Source: Guadua angustifolia (lineage: Eukaryota; Streptophyta; Magnoliopsida; Poales; Poaceae). From it: DNA of 64,000 nt. Positions 56,529 to 64,000 of this stretch are shown one piece after another. Position 1 is the first letter of the stretch; every line of letters begins with the position of its first letter. The stretch spans positions 19,878,852-19,942,851 of the forward strand of contig CM070520.1 of assembly GCA_036346375.1 (NCBI GenBank). Reading direction: 5' to 3'. The notes under the pieces are model-generated. The model was not told the DNA's origin, did no database searches, and saw nothing but the letters and a program-made list of their open reading frames with translations. The translations under genes and the position numbers were made by a program.

Positions 56529-57010
56529 AATAATGCATTTTTTAAAAGGAATTGTGATATTAATACGCGAAACAGAAAAATTACAAAAATAATACCCCGT
56601 CGCCAAATGGTATGGCGAAATAGGAGTAGTCGCCAGCGGGCTGGACAAAGACCTTATTTTCGCTATACCGTATGGCGACATCTCCTTAATCAGTTAATTA
56701 CCCTATTTTCGCCAAACCGTTTGGCAACAACTCCTTAATTATCCTATTTTCGTCAAACCGTTTGGCAAAAACTCCTTAATTACCCTATTTTCGCCAAACC
56801 GTTTGGCAACAACTCCTTAATCCCTCGTTTGTCGCCATACCGTTTGGAATTAAGGAATTGTCGCCATACGGTATAGCGATAATAGGATTTTCGTCCAACC
56901 CGTTGGTGACTACTCCTATTTCACCATACCGTTTGGCGATGGGGTATTATTTTTATAATTTTTTTGTTTGACGTATTAATATCGCAATTCCTTTTAAAAA
57001 ATACATTATT
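56529..57010. mobile_element. Foldback-like element with long inverted arms, 482 bp
   Basis: The arm 56529-56648 pairs with 56891-57010 at roughly 85-90 percent identity by eye (aataatg, ttttttaaaaggaattg, aataataccccgtcgccaaa). The middle holds three 41-bp tandem units. The whole block could fold into a near-complete hairpin. No TSD is clear and no coding is present. Confidence 0.65.
56702..56824. repeat. Three 41-bp tandem repeats inside the foldback element
   Basis: Units begin cctatttt at 56702, 56743 and 56784. Each has gccaaaccgtttggcaa, itself a short palindrome, followed by ctccttaatt. The same palindromic motif occurs in both arms. Confidence 0.8.
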
Positions 57011-57207
57011 AAAAAAAAAGCTCTTCTAAAACGTAAGAAGTCTCTCTTTCTTTGTCTGGACTGAGAGACGTTGCTAACGATCAGTGCCGTACGTGTTAAC
57101 TGGAATCATGGAAAGAAAGTGAGAGCTTATTTTGGATTGATTCCGGGCGGTTTGTCGCTAGCTCGATCATCACAATCTTGCAGTGAGGGATCTAAGAATA
57201 AGCGCAC

Positions 57208-57258
<51 letters not shown>

Positions 57259-57750
57259 AAATATTTGATGAAAACCACCAATTCCATAAAAACTCCGTGG
57301 AAACCACCTATAGAAGTTTTGAAAAATTCTTAAAAAATTACCATATGTAGGGGAGGTGAGCCTCTACAACCCTACAAAATTTGAAGTTGAAACTCAATCG
57401 CATTTGAAAGATATGAAAAAGACAAACAGCAAAAAGAATAGTGCCAAAAAGAATATACATATATGCGAAATATTCAGTGAAAACCACCCATTCCATGAAA
57501 ACTCCGTGGAAACCACCCGTAGAAGTTTTGAAAAATTCTCAAAAAATTATCATATGTAGGAGAGGTGAATTTCTACAATCCTGCAAAATTTGAATATGAA
57601 ACTCAATTGCATTTGAAAGATATGAAAAAGACAAACAGCAAAAAGAATAGTGCTAAAACAGTGAAAATTACTATTCATGTTGAATTTGAATTTTTCAAAA
57701 CTTTACGGATGGTTTCACGAAATTTTCATAGAATGGGTGGTTTTCGCTGA

Positions 57751-57803
<53 letters not shown>

Positions 57804-57804
57804 G
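57208..57804. mobile_element. Inverted-repeat element ending in CT/TA microsatellites
   Basis: The left side is (CT)n then (TA)n at 57208-57255, and the right side is the inverted counterpart, (TA)n then (GA)n, at 57758-57804. The next 100 bases inside are also inverted copies (gaaaaccaccaattcc against gggtggttttcg, and gaagttttgaaaaattc). Rice Micron elements are known to be bordered by TA microsatellites, so this may be a relative. That link is an inference. Confidence 0.5.
57253..57660. repeat. Direct repeat of about 205 bp inside the microsatellite-ended element
   Basis: The block beginning tatgcgaaatattt at 57253 recurs at 57462, a period of 209 bases. Both copies contain aaaactccgtggaaaccacc and gatatgaaaaagacaaacag and are about 90 percent alike. 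Confidence 0.8.
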
Positions 57805-58074
57805 GTGTGCAGAGGTTTTGCATGGCGACCTACTACAGTACTACGTACTGCATGCTTACCGATCGAGTTTGTTCTGGTTTGGGCTAGTGGGCTGGATGCC
57901 GCAGTTTTAGCAGTATCAAGCTGCAACATGTGATAATTGACAAAGCATTTGAACAATCATTGCAACGATGCCAGTTAATTTGCAAAAATACTGACCAATT
58001 ACTGAACATAGGTCATTCTAGCTTTTGGTACGAGAGCTTATTAGTTAAGTCGGGAAGACCGTACGATCGAGGGA
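57805..58074. other. Spacer, no gene
   Basis: Low-information sequence between two small elements. I see no coding region or repeat. Confidence 0.35.
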
Positions 58075-59297
58075 CACTACTACAGAATAGTATATCACTA
58101 TCGATTTATCTGGATTGATTTTTAAGTTTTTAAAAACAAACGATTGTGATAGATAACTTAGGAGGAGTGTTAATTAATAATAATCACTATCGATTCTCAT
58201 GTTAGAAATGATTGTAATATAGCACTGAATACATCAACCGTACGAGGGACACTACTACAGAATAATATATCACTATTGCTTTATCTGGATCGATTTTTAA
58301 GTTTTTAAAAACAAACGATTGTGATAGATAACTTAGGAGGGGTGTTAATAATAATCACTATCGATTCTCAAGTTAGAAACGATTGTGATATAGCACTGAA
58401 TACATCACAATCGGTTCTAATGTGAGAAGCGATAGTGATGTGCACGGATATCACTATCGGTTCTCACATAAGAACCGATAGTGATGTGAGAACTGATAGT
58501 GATTATTATTAGGTTCTTATGTGAAAAACGATAGTGATGTGCATGCATAATAATACACTTCGTCTTTCACATAGAAATTTTAGAATTTAAATTAGAGTAC
58601 GCATTTCTATTTTGCAACATATCAACATCCCCTAGAAGAGCTTAGAAAGATCTTCACTCAACAAATTATGAGACCACTTATGTCAGTGATACGGGATGGA
58701 AGTTATCTCAGAGGACGGTAGTTTTAGAGATTTTGAAAGCTCCTACTAGTCCATATGTAAACAATATTACATATATGAATGCGATTGCATATGTATTGAC
58801 TGTTAAGCATGTTTGAGTTCTATTTTGTGAATGAATGTGATACGTGTTGTAATAAAGTGTTTGTGTTCTGTGAATATGATATGTGTATAACATGTGTAAT
58901 CTATGCTTTGTGAATGTGATATATGCATACTGTGTGTAAAGTCCTCTTTTAGGAGAATGAATTAGAAAACAACACACCACCCTCATCTCTATCAGTTCTC
59001 AGAAGGAACCGATAGAGATGAGGGGTATCGGTTCTTTGTAAGAAGAACTGATAGAGATGATCCCCTCATGTCTATCGCTTTCTTGTGAGAACCGATAGAG
59101 ATGAGGCAATCATCTCTATCGTTAGAGATGAGGCAATCATCTCTATCGCTTTTAATAGAGAACCGATGGAGAAGACCCCCTTATCACTATTGGGTAAGAA
59201 TCGACTGTAATAGCACCACCTTATCATTGTCTAATAACTTTATGTCGCCACTAGAATCGACAGTGATGACGAAAAAAACCGATTGTGATGTATATTC
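58075..59297 (+). mobile_element. Non-autonomous CACTA remnant with a duplicated terminus
   Basis: CACTACTACAGAATA begins at 58075 and the same terminus recurs at 58250 after a 175-bp tandem duplication. Subterminal repeats (cactatcggttctcac, then aagaaccgatagtgat, and a variant with atagagatgagg) fill 58370-58560 and 58985-59290. The opposite GTAGTG end and the TSD were not found, so the right side is truncated or diverged. The middle (58600-58960) is AT-rich with no transposase. Confidence 0.6.
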
Positions 59298-59766
59298 CTA
59301 TTATAATGGGAGCTAGAATTACCATGATAATTTATTTAGTTAAGCATTGGAATATAAAATATCCCATGCATTTATGGACAAAATCATTAAAAAATGTGCT
59401 TTATAAACTTGGACCTAGGGAGTACTGTATTTGACATGGACTCCAAAACTTAACTTTGATAACTAATTTTTATTTAATATATTTAAAAAATCTAATAAAA
59501 TTATAATATTATGAAAGCACGTTTTGAGGCGAATCTACACATATGATTTTCATGTATCCAATCTAAATATTTAAAAATATATATAGATAGTTAAATTTTC
59601 AAAAGTTTGACTGAACTTATCCCAAACTGACAAGTTTTTATGAACCGAACGAAGTATATTATTTTTCCCATATGTAGAGATAATATTTCCTCTTGAAAAC
59701 TGTGAATTTCAATTACTGAGGCAAAATTTCATTATTTGGCAACGATGCAAATCGGGTAGCGACAAC
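59298..59766. other. Spacer with a Stowaway-like remnant
   Basis: ctagggagtactgta near 59414 and cgaacgaagtatat near 59646 look like the degraded ends of a grass Stowaway-type MITE of about 250 bp. No TA duplication is certain. There is no coding region. Confidence 0.35.
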
Positions 59767-60558
59767 TTGGGATGAAAACGAATCAGATAATTTTTGACCG
59801 ATTTGGACAATTTTTGAATACAGATTCTGTTAGATCAGATAGTATCGGATCAAAAATAGATATGGATTTTTTCTATCGAATACGGATATACATTCAGTAC
59901 TCACTATCCATCGAATACAGATACAGATTCAGATAATTTGGATATTTATGGGCCAGATTATCTGGATATGCAAGTGGGCTTGGCTAAGGCTACTCTTTTG
60001 GCCCAAAAAGGTTTCTAAATTTCAATATCATTTTCTAATTTAATTAATCCATAAATAAAAATTTTAATTATTAAAATTGGCAAACTAACTCCAAGAATTA
60101 CGAATTTTTTGTAAGTTCTGACACAATCTAACATTTAAAAAATATTTTAAAGATTTTATCAACTTTTAAATTTTCTCAAAATTCAAACACTAATGTCCTT
60201 AATAGGAAAATATTTTAAATAAGTAGCTAAAAATGCATAAAACTCATAAATGCATAATTTATTATTTAAAATATAATTTAATAAAGAATATAAATCTTAG
60301 GTCATTACATGTTCTTCACGAATGTATGGAGCAAATAAACTAGTTGCTTTTTTCCCATTTTATGTGTATAATTTAAAGGGATTTCATGTACCAATAAACA
60401 TCCTTGCATGACTGTATTCGTTTCAATTCATATTCACTCCATATCTGTATCCGATATTATTTATATTTGTATCCGAATTATTCGTATTCATATTCGTATC
60501 TGAAAAAAATATATGATAAAACCATTTCCCGTATATATCCGATTTATTTTCATCTCTA
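59767..60558. mobile_element. Non-autonomous hAT-like element, 792 bp
   Basis: Ends TTGGGATGAAAACGAATC and, inverted, TAGAGATGAAAATAAATC form an imperfect terminal repeat. Flanks are GCGACAAC (59759-59766) and GCGGCAAC (60559-60566), an 8-bp duplication with one mismatch. Subterminal tatccgaat-type repeats occur at both ends. Confidence 0.65.
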
Positions 60559-60566
60559 GCGGCAAC

Positions 60567-61640
60567 AGGGCACCATTGAACTCAAGGCACCGACTATGAA
60601 TCCTGGTCCCACCTCCTTCCTCGTAGTTTTCCCAATCGCTTTCCTCGCTCGCATGTAATTGTCGTCACCGGGGCATCCTTGGAATTTGCGTCTTTGAATA
60701 TGTAGGCTCCGGCTCCAAAATTCCGAGATTTCACGACGGCTCAAAACTGCCGAGAAATACTAGATAAGGAAGCGCGGCGGCACGTCACGCCCGTAGTTAA
60801 TAAGATTTAACTGAAAAAATATGGAAAGACATATCGTGAGACGTCATGTAATACAAGCAGTTAGGATAGTATATCTACAGTGATCATCGGATCGCATTTT
60901 GAATAGATCGATGATGACAAACGTTTTGAGCGATATCACAGTTCATACGAGCATATATCATATAAATTTATATTTTCTTTCTTATCGGCGTTTTATTATT
61001 TAAATCGTTGAAATAATGAGCGTAACGGGGAAAAAATAGAGAGCTAGAATCGTAGAAATATCTCTTTCGACGAATTATTTGGGAAATATTGGAGACTGAG
61101 CTGGAAAACTACGGTGGGGCGGTGGTGAAAAGGTCTAGAGATAGAGCCGAACACATTTTTCTGGTGACGAAAACTTTTTTTCCCGAGAAAAACGGAGAAA
61201 GGACCTAAACGTAAAGAGTAAGGACCTAAATGTTACGTTTTTGGACCTATCCGCTATCTTGAAAAATTAGAAAAGGGCTTATTCGCAATTTGAATTTAAC
61301 GGAAGGTTTTTTCCATAAAACGGCGCACGAGGGACCCAAACGCGATTTATAAAAAAAATCTTCCCCTCACAAAAAATCGCAAAGGACCTATTCGTAATTT
61401 ACAGGAACCTATCTGTAATTTCGAGAAACGCAGGGGTTTTTTGCAAAGTGACGTACGGCGACACGTGGACACGCTATCCTCTCAGGAAACTTGCAGACTT
61501 TAATTCATGGTATGATTTGTTTAGTAGTAGTGCTGCTTCGCAAGTGTACGTGGAGTTAGAGCCCCACCAAACCTAACCTTACTTTTCTATCAGTCTATCG
61601 CTTCATCAAGTATAAGGTCTACATTTTTAATAATAAATAT
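60567..61640. other. Intergenic, no supported gene
   Basis: Around 61195-61420 a phrase like ggacctattcgtaatt is repeated four or five times with variation, suggesting an old degenerate tandem repeat. I see no coding region, terminal repeat or RNA gene. Confidence 0.4.
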
Positions 61641-61897
61641 TAATAATAGGTACCATATGCATACCGTACTAGTTCCATAATCAGTGACTAGCACACATAT
61701 TCATAAATTGATGTCACAACCACACATATACTTTATTACAACAGCGGAAGCAGGTTACATAGTATTCTTATAATACCAAAAGTAAAATATTACGGTGGAG
61801 ATAAACATCTTGTAGTATGCCTTTAACCCACTATCCCCACAAGCAACTGACAAGGTAAACCCTAGTAAAATTCATCGTTAATATCCCTGAATCCTGC

Positions 61898-63090
61898 TGT
61901 CGGCGTATTTCGCCTGACAAGATCCTGTCAATGAACAGAGTAGCTACTCCCTAGACGGAAGATATGGTTTGGTAGAGGGCATCTTCATGGCTGGAAACCC
62001 TGATGTCTCTCAACGATGGATCCGGGAGTTAGCAAACCGGTGGACACAGCGATTTACCCAGGTTCAGGCCCCCAAGCTTGGGTAATAGCCCTACGTCCTG
62101 CTTTTTCTTTGTTGAGAAAAGATGGAAGTGTTTACAAGGGTTCTCTTCTATGTCTGCTTTGGTGTGTTCTCTACTTCAGTCCACCAACCGGCCCCCCACC
62201 TCCATGCACCGAGGCGCCCTTATATAGGCGAGCCGACCCGGGCAGGGGAGAGGGAGGCGTTATACTTATCTACAACACATTAATTACATCCATCATTCCA
62301 GCTTCCACGTCGACCCACGACTCATTTAATACATGCGCCTCCTTGGTCTTGTCCTTCGAACCTCATTTAATGTCGGTGAGAGGCCTCGCCCGGTCCGCCC
62401 GGGACAGGACGCCCCTACGACGGGTTGGTAAGAGGCGTCAGAGGGATAAGCCGTCGTCGTGTCAAAAGTTGAATCCTTTACAATTAATGACCCTGACATG
62501 AGGTGCCAGGGGAGGGAAACTTCGAGGCGAAGCCTCCCCCTCATTCCTTTGGTTGCCTTCGTGGCCTAATAAGGGGGGCCCAGACACCCATCCACTCATC
62601 AGGTTGCGTCATAAGCCACGTGAGCCGCTCGCCCGGTGAGCAGGGCGTGACCGCCAAGCTGCTCGGTAGGGGGCCGCGTGGGCTTCTCGCCTGGCGGGCA
62701 GGGCATGATCGCCTGGCTACCCGCTAGGGTGCCACGTGGGCCGCTCGCCCGACGAGTAGGGCGTGACCGCCAGGCTGCTCGGTAGAGGCGCGTGGGCTTC
62801 TCGTCTGGCGAGGCGGGGCATGGTCGCCATTGCCCGCCAGGTGCCCGTGAACGCCGCCGCCGGCGAAAGGCGGCGTGACCGCCAGTGCTGCTCGCTAGGG
62901 GCCACGTGGGCTTTCGCCTAGCAGGCGGGCATGATCGCCGGCTGCCCGCCAAGGTGCCACGTGGGCCGCCGCCGACGAGCGGGCGTGACCGCCGAGGGCA
63001 GCGTGGGCTTCTCGCCCGGTAGGCTAGGCCACTCCTTGGGCCTATTTCTTCTGCGGCGAAGAGGGTACCCCGGTGCAAAGTACACCGACA
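61898..63090 (-). mobile_element. Solo LTR of a Tat-like element, 1193 bp
   Basis: It begins TGTCGGCG and ends ACACCGACA, flanked by the perfect duplication CCTGC (61893-61897 and 63091-63095). No internal element sequence remains. The motif tttacccaggttcaggcc followed by gccctacgtcctgc matches the layout of the G1 LTR around its TATA region, so it probably lies in the same orientation (minus). A TATA-like cctatataaggg is on the minus strand near 62220. Confidence 0.9.
62645..63000 (-). repeat. GC-rich minisatellite of about 110-116 bp in the solo LTR
   Basis: The motif gcgtgaccgcc recurs near 62645, 62761, 62873 and 62983, giving spacings of 116, 112 and 110. Between copies gccacgtgggc and ttctcgcc motifs repeat as well. 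In element orientation it lies in U3, like the minisatellite in G1. Confidence 0.75.
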
Positions 63091-63941
63091 CCTGCGTCAA
63101 GGTATGAATCGTCGGGATAATCTGATTCGAATATGATTCTTCACCTGAAAATATTAACAGTGGCAAGTTGAGTACTTACATACTCGCAAGACTTTTTCCA
63201 AACCTATAATATATGCAGGCCATTTCAAAGGAAAGATTTCTACAGTTAATTTGCATAAGGCCAATTTGAAATGTAAAAACAAAATAGTAGATTGCAAGCG
63301 GAATTTCAGTAAAAACAATTTAATATATAAAATAACAGTATGTAAATTCAAATAAGTAAAATCACAAACCTGGATGATATGACCACAGTTACGAACCACT
63401 TTCCACCGACACACGGTAGGAACCAGATTTTATGAAAATAAAATCATCTAACTATGTGATGACTTTACCAAGTGCCCTTGACCGAGGGTGCGGCTAATCG
63501 ATTAGTTTTACACTCTGCAGAGGTGTACAGCTTTACCCACAAGACATGACTGACTCTTTGTGCAAACTATTAATACACTTTCTTTGGTATGCTGTAGAGA
63601 GTCATAACATAACCGTTACATTACTTAACCCTAACTTTGCACCAGTCTGGTGACGACAAACTCATACTATGTCAGTAGAAGATATATGTACTAGTATGAT
63701 AAATAGTGGTACACCAAATTGTCCCACTTCTTCCTATGGCAGCAGAAGATATGTGTACTAGTACGATAAACGGTGGTACACCAGATTGTCCCACTTCTCT
63801 CCCATTAGCATGGCGTACACTATTTTATTAGCAAACGTGACTCCCAACACCTCGGTGTGGGCGCCCCTCTGAGCAATCCATAATGGAACAGCCCATACTA
63901 CTCCAACCTACCAATGTGCAAAGTCATTTTTAAGTAACTTA

Positions 63942-64000
63942 GGGCCTGTTTGGTAGAACTCCAGATCCCAGCTTCATCTGAGATCTAAAACTTGTAGGCT
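63942..64000. mobile_element. Left end of a PIF/Tourist-like element, cut by the window edge
   Basis: GGGCCTGTTTGGTAGAACTC follows TTA (63939-63941). This start with a TTA duplication is typical of PIF/Harbinger-type MITEs in grasses. The other end lies outside the window. Confidence 0.5.

Larger units (their letters stand above)
61641..63941 (-). repeat. Fragment of a long LTR related to E3, split by a solo LTR
   Basis: Left of 61897 the order ccgtactag, agtgactagcacac, cacaaccacac, ttattacaacagcggaagc matches the early part of the E3 and 15371-18422 LTRs. Right of 63095 the order acttacatactc, ccatttcaaaggaaag, cactctgcagaggtgtacag, tttacccacaagacatgac matches their middle. The start and end of this LTR were not found. 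Coding frames within it are not supported. Confidence 0.6.

Noticed and set aside
61525..61541. tagtagtagtg as the missing right end of the CACTA remnant at 58075
   Set aside because: The bases after it (ctg) do not match the bases before either left terminus (gga), and the 2.2 kb between lacks subterminal repeats.
62016..63078. Frames of 159-161 codons
   Set aside because: They lie in the solo LTR and its GC-rich minisatellite. The Arg/Pro-rich repeats follow the tandem unit.
1..64000. CRISPR array, prokaryotic operon, defence island, tRNA or rRNA gene
   Set aside because: No short regularly spaced repeats with unique spacers, no ribosome-binding sites before frames, and no recognisable RNA gene. 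All clear coding belongs to plant transposable elements.

Overview
The window looks like heterochromatic DNA from a grass nuclear genome, probably Oryza or a close relative. I judge this from the Tat-type and long-LTR gypsy elements, the CACTA termini and the Tourist-like and hAT-like MITEs. I could not search a database, so the species is an inference. I see no ordinary host gene, no tRNA or rRNA, and nothing bacterial. Nearly every coding stretch belongs to a transposable element.

Positions 1-52600 are a nest of elements whose borders I fixed with target-site duplications (TSDs). The outermost layer is a decayed hAT transposase gene on the minus strand (49695-52600, with left flank 1-570). 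It is split by a Tat-like Ty3/gypsy element, here G1 (576-49500, minus strand, TSD ATACA). G1 is split in its 3' non-coding region by a CACTA element, C1 (2791-37329, plus strand, TSD TAT). C1 carries a broken TNP2 transposase gene and a second TNP1-like gene whose intron holds two more gypsy elements. These are E2 (8609-23055, minus, TSD AAATC, also Tat-like) and E3 (23681-34749, minus, TSD ACAAA, a long-LTR chromovirus-like element). E2 is itself split inside its reverse transcriptase by a 3-kb solo LTR (15371-18422, TSD CTTTA). Without insertions, G1 is about 14.4 kb, C1 about 9.0 kb, E2 about 11.4 kb and E3 about 11.1 kb.

Both Tat-like elements carry an extra gene on the opposite strand to gag-pol, between pol and the 3' LTR, each with its own TATA box. 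In G1 it is a multi-exon gene resembling the 'putative gypsy type transposon' family. In E2 it encodes a plant mobile domain. C1 has two promoters, each preceded by a block of subterminal repeats.

Positions 53000-64000 are a dense patch of small non-autonomous elements: hAT-like elements, a CACTA MITE nested in another TIR element, a Tourist-like MITE, a foldback element with 41-bp repeats, a microsatellite-ended inverted repeat, a CACTA remnant with a duplicated end, and a 1.2-kb solo LTR (TSD CCTGC) inside another long-LTR fragment. The window ends inside a PIF/Tourist-like terminus.

The most unusual observation concerns E2 and E3. They must be younger than G1, yet their LTR pairs differ more than G1's. 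Many of the differences are one- to three-base changes where one copy has CTG or CAG and the other has CG. This looks like base-calling or consensus error at CHG-methylated sites, and it would explain why their pol genes are so fragmented.
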